NCBI GenBank assembly: GCA_934202525.1
Contig: CAKPYB010000012.1
Span: 1-64,000 of the forward strand
DNA length: 64,000 nt
Direction of reading: 5' to 3'
DNA from: an uncultured Prevotella sp.
Lineage (GTDB): Bacteria; Bacteroidota; Bacteroidia; Bacteroidales; Bacteroidaceae
Position 1 is the first letter of the stretch; each line of letters begins with the position of its first letter. The position numbers were made by a program, and so were the translations under genes. Below the pieces are notes generated by a model. It saw nothing but the letters and a program-made list of their open reading frames with translations. It had not been told where the DNA came from and made no database searches. This document shows, piece by piece, positions 35,154 through 42,815 of the stretch.

Positions 35154-35188
35154 TAATCATAAAGTTCAAAGCTCAAATTTCAAAGTAT
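35154..35188 (+). repeat. Dispersed TAATCATAAAGTTCAA repeat, copy 4
   Basis: 35-nt copy ending 4 nt before the kinase start codon at 35193. It is preceded by a GGAGTTAAG-type direct repeat (35107-35139). Confidence 0.85.
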
Positions 35189-35192
35189 CTAG

Positions 35193-36389
35193 ATGAAAAA
35201 TCAGTTAGCAATCATCGTTTTATTGGTGATTTTGGTGGTTTTAATAGCAGTCAACATCTGGCTCTACCGCCACTATCGTCGCAACATCAAGAAGGTAACC
35301 TTCCTTTTTGATGCGATAGATAATGGGGATTTCTCCTTCAGTTTTCCTACGGAGAAGAGGTTTAAGGAGGATAAGATTCTGCATCAATCCCTCAACCGCA
35401 TCAAGCTCTTCCTGCAGCATACGAGAGAGGAGCAGATGGAGCGGGAGAAATATTACGAGCAGATTCTGAATGCGGTAGATACGGGCATCCTGGTGGTGGA
35501 TAGCCACGACAACATCCTGCAGCACAACCAGGCAGCCCTCCGGTTGCTCGATACGGATGTGCTTACCCACATGAACCAGGTAAAAGAAAAGCTGAAGGAT
35601 GAACACCTGGCAAAACATGAGACGCAAGCCATGCTGAAAGACAAGCACGTGCGCATCATCGCCCTGAGCGACGTGAGCCACGAGCTGAGCAACCAGGAAG
35701 TGGATTCATGGATTAAACTGATTCGTGTGCTGACCCATGAAATCATGAATACCATCACGCCGGTTACTTCGCTCAGCGAGACTCTGCTTACCCGAGTTAC
35801 AGAGGATAAAGACTTGAAGCAAGGCTTGGAAACCATCCACAAAACGGGAACCGAGCTGTTGGCTTTCGTCAACAACTATCGCCGCTTCACCCATGTTCCC
35901 CAGCCTCAGCCTGCTCTTTTCTATGTGGAACCATTCCTGGAAAGAATGGCGCTGCTCTGCAACCACGAAGTTGAGATTTCGGTTACTCCCAAGGATTTGC
36001 TGGTTTATGCCGATGAGAACCTCCTCTCTCACGTAGTAACGAATCTTCTGAAGAATGCCGTAGAAGCTTTCAAGGAAAAGGAAAGAGAAGACAAGCAGGA
36101 ATGCCGCTCCGCGGATTTGAAATCCGCGGCAAGCAAGAAGACATTTATCCGTCTCCAAGCCTACGCCAACGCCCAGGAATCCATCATCATCGATGTGAGC
36201 AACAACGCCGGCCTCATCCCCGAAGATGTAGCCTCCCACATTTTCATCCCGTTCTTCACCACGAAGCCGGAAGGAAGCGGAATCGGGCTCTCCCTTTCCC
36301 GCCAAATCATGCGAGTAAGCGGCGGCAGCCTCTCGCTCCATCAGGACAAGGCACAGGGAATCACCACCTTCCGTATCATTATCCCATAA
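35193..36389 (+). CDS. Sensor histidine kinase partner of the NtrC-type regulator
   Basis: 398 aa with one N-terminal membrane helix (about 5-24) and no periplasmic domain. A PAS-like region (about 88-160, ILNAVDTGILVVDSHDNILQ) precedes the H-box VLTHEIMNTITP with H182. The ATPase domain has NLLKNAVEAF (N-box) and GSGIGLSLSRQIM (G-box). An in-frame palindromic repeat (36109-36129) adds about ten residues (CRSADLKSAA) between the N-box and the next strand, in a loop. Sensing is probably cytoplasmic or at the membrane. Confidence 0.93.
   Translation: MKNQLAIIVLLVILVVLIAVNIWLYRHYRRNIKKVTFLFDAIDNGDFSFSFPTEKRFKEDKILHQSLNRIKLFLQHTREEQMEREKYYEQILNAVDTGILVVDSHDNILQHNQAALRLLDTDVLTHMNQVKEKLKDEHLAKHETQAMLKDKHVRIIALSDVSHELSNQEVDSWIKLIRVLTHEIMNTITPVTSLSETLLTRVTEDKDLKQGLETIHKTGTELLAFVNNYRRFTHVPQPQPALFYVEPFLERMALLCNHEVEISVTPKDLLVYADENLLSHVVTNLLKNAVEAFKEKEREDKQECRSADLKSAASKKTFIRLQAYANAQESIIIDVSNNAGLIPEDVASHIFIPFFTTKPEGSGIGLSLSRQIMRVSGGSLSLHQDKAQGITTFRIIIP
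36109..36129. repeat. Perfect 21-nt palindrome inside the kinase gene (REP-like)
   Basis: Ten bases, CCGCGGATTT, then a central G, then their exact complement. It keeps the reading frame and lies within the ATP-binding domain in a likely surface loop. Confidence 0.8.
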
Positions 36390-36438
36390 AAAAGTATAAT
36401 TTTGGGGAGGAAAGTTTGGCTCTTTCGCTTTTTTACCA

Positions 36439-36446
36439 TATCTTTG
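36439..36446 (+). promoter_or_regulatory. -7 box TATCTTTG of the MNT-HEPN-Fic genes
   Basis: Perfect box 21 nt upstream of the nucleotidyltransferase start codon. Confidence 0.82.
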
Positions 36447-36467
36447 CCATTATAAAAGATTAAGCTT

Positions 36468-36788
36468 ATGTCAACAGACGACAAGACCATATTAAAGATA
36501 AAAGATATAGCTAAATCTGCTATTCCTTCAGGAAGCAAGGCTATATTGTATGGATCAAGAGCGAGAGGTGATGCTCGCAACGATTCAGACTGGGACATTC
36601 TTATCCTTTTAGACAAAGACAAACTGGAACAAACGGACTATGACAGAATAAGTTACCCGTTTGTCTTGTTAGGTTGCGACCTCGGCACAGAAATCAATCC
36701 AATTCTTTACACAAAGAAAGAATGGGAATCGTATAACTTCACCCCTTTTTACGAGAATGTAAATCGAGACGGCATTAGTTTAATATAA
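36468..36788 (+). CDS. MntA-like minimal nucleotidyltransferase (antitoxin)
   Basis: 106 aa, a MNT-type nucleotidyltransferase. The signature GS-x10-DxD is complete: G29 S30 ... D41, D43 (in SDWDILILLD). In characterised MntA-HepT pairs the enzyme adenylylates a tyrosine of the HEPN toxin and silences it. The HEPN gene follows 5 nt later, supporting the same role here. A third conserved acidic residue expected on a later strand is not clearly placed. Confidence 0.88.
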   Translation: MSTDDKTILKIKDIAKSAIPSGSKAILYGSRARGDARNDSDWDILILLDKDKLEQTDYDRISYPFVLLGCDLGTEINPILYTKKEWESYNFTPFYENVNRDGISLI

Positions 36789-36793
36789 AAGTT

Positions 36794-37183
36794 ATGGATC
36801 AAGTAAACAAAGACACATTAATCAGTCTGCAAGTAGAAAAAGCCAAGCGCTTTTTAACTCAAGCAGATGAAATGGTTGAACTAAAGCATTGGGATTTGGC
36901 AGCCAATCGCTATTACTATGCCTGCTTCCATGCCGTACAAGCTCTATTTATAGCAAAAGGTGTTAATGCCCACACTCATGCTGGCATTAACACCCAATTC
37001 AGTTTGCACTTCGTAAAGACTGGTATCGTAGATATCTCTTATGGCAGTTTCCTCGCCCGTATGTTTCAGTTAAGGCAAAAGGCCGATTACAACTGCGCCT
37101 ACGAAATTTCCGAGAATGACATTCAGGAAATTATTGGCTTATCACACGAATTTATAAAAACCATATTAAACTTAGTCAAATAA
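36794..37183 (+). CDS. HEPN-domain protein (HepT-like toxin)
   Basis: 129-aa helical HEPN protein. The segment RYYYACFH holds R39 and H46 (R-x6-H), the RNase-type motif of HEPN toxins. Tyrosines Y40-Y42 lie between them, the expected position of the residue modified by MntA-type antitoxins. Tight linkage with the MNT gene makes a toxin-antitoxin pair likely; ribonuclease activity is inferred from the motif. Confidence 0.87.
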   Translation: MDQVNKDTLISLQVEKAKRFLTQADEMVELKHWDLAANRYYYACFHAVQALFIAKGVNAHTHAGINTQFSLHFVKTGIVDISYGSFLARMFQLRQKADYNCAYEISENDIQEIIGLSHEFIKTILNLVK

Positions 37184-37199
37184 TTACTTACAGAAGATT

Positions 37200-37991
37200 A
37201 TGGCATTCGAAAAGGAAATCAAGGAATACGAGGATTTGAGACGCAAATATCAAACCCTTATCATCAATAAAATGGATAGAGAAGAGTACATCAAATATAA
37301 TGAAGTACTCTTCTCTACCCATTCGTGCGCCATTGAAGGCAACTCATTCTCCGTAGATGATACTCGGGAACTGAAGGAGAAAGGTCTGGGGATGATTCCT
37401 GCCGGAAAGACGCTCTTCGAGGCTTTCGAAATGCTTGACCACTTCGAAGCCTTCGAGTACATGATGCAAAACACGCAGCATCCGCTCGACGAGAATCTTC
37501 TGAAAGAAATCAACAGACGGGTTACCAGCCACACGCTTTCCTACCGTTCTCCAGAAGCCATTCCAGGCGAATACACCACCACGGATATGGCTGCAGGCGA
37601 CACGGTATTTGGCGACCACGAAGAACTCATCGCCAGAGTTCCCAAGCTGTTGGAATCTACCGAAAAAGCCATCGTTTCGGCAGCCGTTCATCCCATGATT
37701 CTTGCCGCCCGTTTCCATGGTTTCTACGAATATCTCCATCCGTTCCGTGATGGGAATGGAAGAACAGGACGACTCATCAGCAACTACATTCTCCTAAGAT
37801 TGAATCATCCGCTCCTCATCATCCCATCCGAAGCCCGCCAGGAATACATTTCTGCCCTCCGCATGATTCGTACGGAAGCAACTGACGAGCACCTCATCCG
37901 CTTCTTTTTCAAGATGGCAATACAGAGAATGGAAGAAGAGCTGAAACAGAAAGAGGCTAACACCAAGCGATTTATGACATTCCTCTTCTAA
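37200..37991 (+). CDS. Fic-family protein (AMP transferase fold) with N-terminal inhibitory motif
   Basis: 263 aa. The active-site loop HPFRDGNGRTGR is complete (H180 to R191), so transfer of AMP or a similar group to target hydroxyls is plausible. Residues 42-47 (SCAIEG) match the (S/T)xxxE(G/N) inhibitory helix, here N-terminal, as in class II Fic proteins that autoinhibit through the Glu (E46). It starts 16 nt after the HEPN gene and probably belongs to the same transcript, making a MNT-HEPN-Fic triplet. The target is unknown. Confidence 0.92.
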   Translation: MAFEKEIKEYEDLRRKYQTLIINKMDREEYIKYNEVLFSTHSCAIEGNSFSVDDTRELKEKGLGMIPAGKTLFEAFEMLDHFEAFEYMMQNTQHPLDENLLKEINRRVTSHTLSYRSPEAIPGEYTTTDMAAGDTVFGDHEELIARVPKLLESTEKAIVSAAVHPMILAARFHGFYEYLHPFRDGNGRTGRLISNYILLRLNHPLLIIPSEARQEYISALRMIRTEATDEHLIRFFFKMAIQRMEEELKQKEANTKRFMTFLF

Positions 37992-38000
37992 TATGCTCAA

Positions 38001-38053
38001 ACATTTTACGGATTTCGGCATATTCACGCTAAAACATTTTGCGGATTTCGGCA
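38001..38053 (+). repeat. 33-bp-period direct repeats, two copies, upstream of an orphan promoter
   Basis: The core ACATTTT(A/G)CGGATTTCGGCA occurs at 38001 and 38034, exactly 33 bp apart. It lies just after the Fic stop codon and before the -7 box at 38061. Confidence 0.88.
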
Positions 38054-38060
38054 AAAGCCT

Positions 38061-38068
38061 TATCTTTG
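38061..38068 (+). promoter_or_regulatory. -7 box TATCTTTG with no downstream gene
   Basis: Perfect box reading rightward, but only about 50 nt separate it from the 3' end of a minus-strand ABC gene. It would make an antisense transcript or is the remnant of a lost gene. Confidence 0.6.
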
Positions 38069-38115
38069 CACACGTAAATCATTAATTATAAGCAGAATAC
38101 GATTTCTTTGAAATT

Positions 38116-38781
38116 TTACTCATCCAATATCTGTCCATCAAACAGGCGGATGGTGCGATGGGCTATCTTGGCATCATGCTCATTATGCGTTACCATGACG
38201 ATGGTGGTGCCCTCGTGGTTCAGCTCGGTAAGCAGATGCATTACCTCGGCTCCATTCTTGGAATCGAGGTTACCCGTAGGCTCATCGGCAAGGATGAGCT
38301 TGGGACCGAAGACCACGGCACGGGCGATGGCTACTCGCTGCTGCTGACCACCTGATAGCTGGTGAGGGAAGTGCTTGGCACGATGGCTGATGGCCATTCG
38401 CTTCATAATCGCCTGCACCTTTGCCTTGCGCTCCGCCTTCGGAATGTTGAGGTAAGTAAGAGGAAGTTCGATGTTCTCCTCTACATTCAATTCATCTATC
38501 AGGTTGAAGCTCTGGAACACAAATCCGATTTCTCCCTTTCTCACATCCGTGCGCTCCTTTTCCTTCAGGTTTGCCACCTCGTGATTACCCAGGAAATATT
38601 TTCCAGAAGTTGGATTGTCGAGCAAACCGAGAATGTTGAGCAAGGTGGATTTGCCACAACCGGATGGTCCCATAATGGCAACAAACTCGCCGTCTTCTAC
38701 TGTGAAAGATACGTTATTTAAAGCAATCGTCTCCACATCTTCTGTGCGGAATGACTTGCAAAGATTCTCTACTTTTATCAT
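38116..38781 (-). CDS. ABC transporter ATP-binding protein (MacB/LolD type)
   Basis: 221-aa nucleotide-binding subunit. Walker A GPSGCGKST (38-46), signature LSGGQQQR, Walker B LILADEPTGNLDS and an H-loop in VMVTHNEHDA. Sequence is of the LolD/MacB/FtsE class that pairs with FtsX-type permeases. It lies downstream of the permease at 38869, separated by a repeat-containing 87-nt gap, and is the last gene of the minus-strand efflux cluster. It is a close paralogue of the protein at 44355. Confidence 0.94.
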   Translation of the reverse strand: MIKVENLCKSFRTEDVETIALNNVSFTVEDGEFVAIMGPSGCGKSTLLNILGLLDNPTSGKYFLGNHEVANLKEKERTDVRKGEIGFVFQSFNLIDELNVEENIELPLTYLNIPKAERKAKVQAIMKRMAISHRAKHFPHQLSGGQQQRVAIARAVVFGPKLILADEPTGNLDSKNGAEVMHLLTELNHEGTTIVMVTHNEHDAKIAHRTIRLFDGQILDE

Positions 38782-38786
38782 TTTAT

Positions 38787-38833
38787 TTAATGTTGAATGT
38801 TAAATGTTGAATGTTAAATTAGGGCATACGCCC
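38787..38833 (-). repeat. Dispersed TTGAATGTTAAA repeat with GGGCATACGCCC palindrome, copy 1
   Basis: Tandem TTGAATGTTAAA-type units are followed by the palindrome at 38822-38833 and by repeated ATCTGTG motifs up to about 38865. It lies between two minus-strand genes. A second copy is at 50108-50154. Confidence 0.75.
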
Positions 38834-38868
38834 TTAAATCTGTGTCATCTGTGAAATCTGTGGGAGAC

Positions 38869-41253
38869 TTATTCATTCTTGAGATACTTCACAGGATTAC
38901 TATTAGCCACCTTGTAGCAGTTGATGATCACGGAAAGCCCGATGATGACGAGCAAGATGATGGTAACGCCGATAAACAGCAGAGGCGTCATCGTAATCTT
39001 CTCGCTGAACGACATGAGCCATTGTCTGGCAATCAGCCAAGCCCCCAAGTCGCCCACGATGATGCAAGGCAAGGCAATCTTCATGATGTCCTTCAGGAAG
39101 ATGCGAAGAATATCCTTCACCTTGGCTCCGTTCACCTTTCTGATGGCAATCTCCTTGCGGCGGCGGTTCACCTCATCACTCGTATAACCCACCAATCCGA
39201 AGAGGGCTATGATCATCGTTACGATGCCTGCAACCAAGATTCCGTTGCGGAAATTGAGCTGGGAAGCATACTGGTTAGCCAATTCTGAAGCATAACTCTT
39301 CACGATGACCTTATTGTTCGGATACATCGCCTGCACCTTCGATTGCAACTCCGACAACGATTCATCCTTCATTTCATTAAACTTAACCAACATATAGTAA
39401 GCCGTCTTGGCAGAATAGAAATACAAGTCAGGAAATTCATTCATTCCATCACTACCGGTTGCCACAGCACCCCAGCGAATATTCCTGCTCACGCCACAAA
39501 TGGTAAAAATATTATCATCATGTCCTGTACAGGTAATTTGCTTGCCAACTACGCCATCCTTCCAATGCCACGTTTTGATGAGTTTCTCTGCACCTCGTTC
39601 ATCAATAATAACCTGTCGGCAACTGTCATTTCTTTCCGTAAAGAAAGAGCCCTGAACGATAGGAATATTCATCATCTTGAAGAAATTATCGTCCACTCCC
39701 GACATCTCCATGATATTAAAGGTATTCTTCTCGTCGCCAGGTACTCCAACCATATTTCCACTACGTTCATACCCATCGAGCGGAACATTAAAAGTCGAAC
39801 TGCATTCCTTGACATTCGGCATCCGCCTGATTTCTGCCAGACATTGGTTGCGCTGGTCTCTATTGCTGGCATCTACCGAAACAATAGCCACATGATCGTA
39901 ATCATACCCAGGATTGAGCCCCAACATCAGCTGGTATTGACCATTCACGATGTAAAGCAAACTAAACAGCAAACCAGAAATAACGAACTGGATACCCAGC
40001 AAACCAAGTTTCCAAAGGTTGCGATTCTCATTATAGCCACGGAAAGCGATGGCTACAGGAATCTTGTTGTAAAGCCAACCTGGCAGCAAGCCGCCAACCA
40101 GCAGTACCAGTATACAGATAGCCACCAATATCCAACTGCCACGATTAAGCACCAACGTACTTACCGGAGCAGAAAGGAAGTTTTCGATGGTTCCCTTGCA
40201 AAGGAACACAAGAACAGCCGCAAGAACAACCGCCAGCCCCACATGCACCAAAGCTTCAGAAAAAATGATGGCATGAATGTTTTTAGGTTCTGCACCATAG
40301 CACTTGCGGACAGCCATTTCGCGAGAACGACCCACGAGATTTCCAACGATGATAAGCAGATAGTTCATCACAGAAGTGAAGAGAAGAACAAAAGCGATAA
40401 TTCCCATAATCCATCCCATCTTCTTGATGTAAGGGTCTTGGGTGTAAACATCGCTCAATACCGTGAAATCATAGTTCAGTTCTAATCCCATATTCTTCAT
40501 CTCCTTCAAAGGGAAATGATCCTCTCGCATCTTATTCACGTAAGGCTTGAGTTCTTTTGCCTCATGCCCCTTTGCCAACCGGATGTAGGACCTATAGGAA
40601 TCATTTCCCACCCATTGGCCTCTTCCATCGTAGGAATATACGTATGGCACACTACACCTCGACAGAATCATCTGCGTACCATGAAAGGAAGAACCCCAGG
40701 GAAACGCTTCGAAAACACCATAGATGGTAAAAGTGGTTCCCGGATAATTAGAAAGCGTGAAATGCTTACCTACAACATTACCGCCTATCTTTGCTGCCGT
40801 TTCTGAATCGATGAGACAGGACAAAGGTTGGGATAAAATCTGTTTAGCCTTGCCTATCAATATCTTCTGTGGAAAGACATCGAAGAAACAACTGTCTGCC
40901 ATCCTGATATTGGCAGAAACGATGTTCTGGTCTTCCATCTTACATTGGGCATCATCATAAAAATAATGAGTACTGGTAGCAGCTTCCACCATAGGCGCAT
41001 ATTGCTTTACACCTTGGGCGATGGCTCCTGAAGTATTGGTAAACTCCATGATTTCGCCATGATTACTACCCACTTCCGAAATCAGATACGTCCTCTCCCA
41101 TTCAGGAAAGTACGTATCGTAAGTCTGCTCGAAATAAATCTCGGCGATAATTACCGAACTGATTGCCAATCCGAGCGCCAGACACAAGATCTTCACGAAA
41201 TTGTGCTGGCCCCTTCGAGGCAGATTCTTGAATGCGTTAATAATATGATTCAT
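38869..41253 (-). CDS. ABC transporter permease, FtsX/MacB family
   Basis: 794-aa inner-membrane protein. One membrane helix near the N-terminus, a large periplasmic domain (about 45-270), three helices, a second anchor and periplasmic domain (about 420-670), and three C-terminal helices (about 670-794): the duplicated MacB_PCD/FtsX layout common in Bacteroidetes. The cytoplasmic motif VNRRRKEIAIRKVNGA before the last helices is the FtsX coupling signature. ATG 41253 (MNHIINAFKNLPRRGQHN) is chosen over the longer frame. Its neighbours supply the ATPase and adaptor. Confidence 0.93.
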   Translation of the reverse strand: MNHIINAFKNLPRRGQHNFVKILCLALGLAISSVIIAEIYFEQTYDTYFPEWERTYLISEVGSNHGEIMEFTNTSGAIAQGVKQYAPMVEAATSTHYFYDDAQCKMEDQNIVSANIRMADSCFFDVFPQKILIGKAKQILSQPLSCLIDSETAAKIGGNVVGKHFTLSNYPGTTFTIYGVFEAFPWGSSFHGTQMILSRCSVPYVYSYDGRGQWVGNDSYRSYIRLAKGHEAKELKPYVNKMREDHFPLKEMKNMGLELNYDFTVLSDVYTQDPYIKKMGWIMGIIAFVLLFTSVMNYLLIIVGNLVGRSREMAVRKCYGAEPKNIHAIIFSEALVHVGLAVVLAAVLVFLCKGTIENFLSAPVSTLVLNRGSWILVAICILVLLVGGLLPGWLYNKIPVAIAFRGYNENRNLWKLGLLGIQFVISGLLFSLLYIVNGQYQLMLGLNPGYDYDHVAIVSVDASNRDQRNQCLAEIRRMPNVKECSSTFNVPLDGYERSGNMVGVPGDEKNTFNIMEMSGVDDNFFKMMNIPIVQGSFFTERNDSCRQVIIDERGAEKLIKTWHWKDGVVGKQITCTGHDDNIFTICGVSRNIRWGAVATGSDGMNEFPDLYFYSAKTAYYMLVKFNEMKDESLSELQSKVQAMYPNNKVIVKSYASELANQYASQLNFRNGILVAGIVTMIIALFGLVGYTSDEVNRRRKEIAIRKVNGAKVKDILRIFLKDIMKIALPCIIVGDLGAWLIARQWLMSFSEKITMTPLLFIGVTIILLVIIGLSVIINCYKVANSNPVKYLKNE

Positions 41254-41303
41254 ATCAATATCCTGTTTCAAGGGCGTTAGCCCCAATTAATCACTAATCA
41301 CTA

Positions 41304-42557
41304 CTAATTAAAAACTAATACATCATTATCCTTATAAGCTTCATAGCCGCTAACGATAACCTGCTCGCCCGGCTCTAAGCCCTCAATCACCTCATAATAT
41401 TGAGGATTTTGGCGACCGATGGTAATCTTTCGGCGATAAGCCTTCTTGCCACTCTTGTCTAATACGAAAATCCATTGACCGCCCGTTACACTATAAAACG
41501 TGCCTTTTGGGATAATTATTGCCTGCTTCGACTGACCGAGCTGCAAATCTACATAATAAGTCTGACCGGTTCGGATATTGCCAGGACGAACACCTTTGAA
41601 GATGAAGTCGATGCGGAATCTGCCGTCTCTTACCTCGGGATAAACCTTGCGAACCTGCAGGAGATAATGCTTGCCGTTCTGGTCGAAAGTGGCAGTAAGT
41701 CCCGGTTTTACCCGGTCGATGTAATGCTCATCCACCTGCGCCTGCACCTTGAAATCGCTAAGGTCGTTGATGACGCCAATCTTCTGTCCTGCCTGAATGC
41801 TTTGTCCCAGCTCCACATCGAGCAAACCGATTTCGCCCGAAATGGTGCTGCGGATGTTCAGCTTCTCCTTGCGCTGGCGAACCAGCTGCACATTCTTCTG
41901 CATGGCTTCCAGATTATCGCCCATCTGATCCATCTGCGAACGGCGGAGTTGCGCATCCTTCTTCAATCGCTTGCTGATGAGCGCATGCTTCTTGACGGCA
42001 AGGTCGTAATCTTCCTTAGCCTTCAGATACTCCTCGCGCGAATTGAGTTCTTCCTTGTGCAACGCCTCCTGATGCTGATAGGAACGGCGCTTGGTAATGA
42101 CATCCTGCGAAAGCGACAGTTCCTCGTTGCTGTTGTTCAGGCGGTCCTGCTCCATCGAAATCTGGGTATTGCGAAGCATGTCCTGCTTTTCGGCAAGTTC
42201 GCTTTCTACATTCAGAATCTCCAGGTCGAGATTCGAATTGCTCAGTTTCACGATGACATCGCCCTTGTTCACGTGGGCACCTTCATCCACCACTTTCTCC
42301 AGAACAATACCGCCTTCCTCGGAACTGATCTGCACCACGGAGATAGGAACCACCTGTCCATCCACCGAAACATAATCGTTGAACTGCGCCTTCTCCACGG
42401 TTCCGATGCTCAATCCCTTCCTATCCACCTTCAGGGTGGAAGAGAAATTGCTCAATCCCAACCAAATGAGGACTGCGATCAAAACCGCTCCTCCGCCAAT
42501 CCATGCCCAGTACTTGCGAGGCACGAGATATTTTTTCTTTTCTATTTTTATGTCCAT
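41304..42557 (-). CDS. HlyD/MacA-type periplasmic adaptor (membrane fusion protein)
   Basis: 417 aa with one N-terminal membrane helix (about 17-35). A lipoyl-like half is seen at VDEGAHVNKGDVIVKL, then a long coiled-coil hairpin (about 115-235, rich in Lys, Glu and Gln), the second lipoyl half and beta-barrel (IRSTISGEIGLLDVELGQSI), and a C-terminal membrane-proximal domain. Such adaptors connect a MacB-type permease with TolC. It is the only adaptor in the cluster, so it probably serves both permease pairs. Confidence 0.93.
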   Translation of the reverse strand: MDIKIEKKKYLVPRKYWAWIGGGAVLIAVLIWLGLSNFSSTLKVDRKGLSIGTVEKAQFNDYVSVDGQVVPISVVQISSEEGGIVLEKVVDEGAHVNKGDVIVKLSNSNLDLEILNVESELAEKQDMLRNTQISMEQDRLNNSNEELSLSQDVITKRRSYQHQEALHKEELNSREEYLKAKEDYDLAVKKHALISKRLKKDAQLRRSQMDQMGDNLEAMQKNVQLVRQRKEKLNIRSTISGEIGLLDVELGQSIQAGQKIGVINDLSDFKVQAQVDEHYIDRVKPGLTATFDQNGKHYLLQVRKVYPEVRDGRFRIDFIFKGVRPGNIRTGQTYYVDLQLGQSKQAIIIPKGTFYSVTGGQWIFVLDKSGKKAYRRKITIGRQNPQYYEVIEGLEPGEQVIVSGYEAYKDNDVLVFN

Positions 42558-42594
42558 AATTTTATGTATTCAAGTTTGCAAGAGCACTCCACAC

Positions 42595-42790
42595 GCCCTG
42601 AAAGGGCAGAAGCTCCTAGCCCAGGGTAACACCCTGGGTTATCATGGCCGCAAGCCTGTCGCCCTGTAAGGGCAAAAGCTTTAAAATTCCAGGCAATATA
42701 CAAAGCTTTTGCCCTTTCAGGGCGCCTTGCTGATTGTTATTATACCCAGGGTGTTACCCTGGGCTAGGAGCTTTTGGGCCTTCAGCCCGT
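42595..42790. repeat. Nested long inverted repeat (REP-like intergenic element)
   Basis: Outer arms about 42595-42642 and 42742-42790 are near-perfect reverse complements containing AGCCCAGGGTAACACCCTGG. Inner arms 42661-42680 and 42701-42724 pair through GGCAAAAGCTTT/AAAGCTTTTGCC. Motifs like CCCTGAAAGGGC recur within both. It fills the gap between the adaptor and TolC genes. Elements of this look are recalled as dispersed in Bacteroidetes genomes; copy number cannot be seen here. Confidence 0.85.
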
Positions 42791-42815
42791 ACCTGAACCA
42801 CTTGCGAAAGTTCTG

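Noticed and set aside
39343..40485. Plus-strand 380-codon frame opposite the ABC permease
   Set aside because: Shadow frame with no family features; the FtsX permease on the minus strand is convincing.
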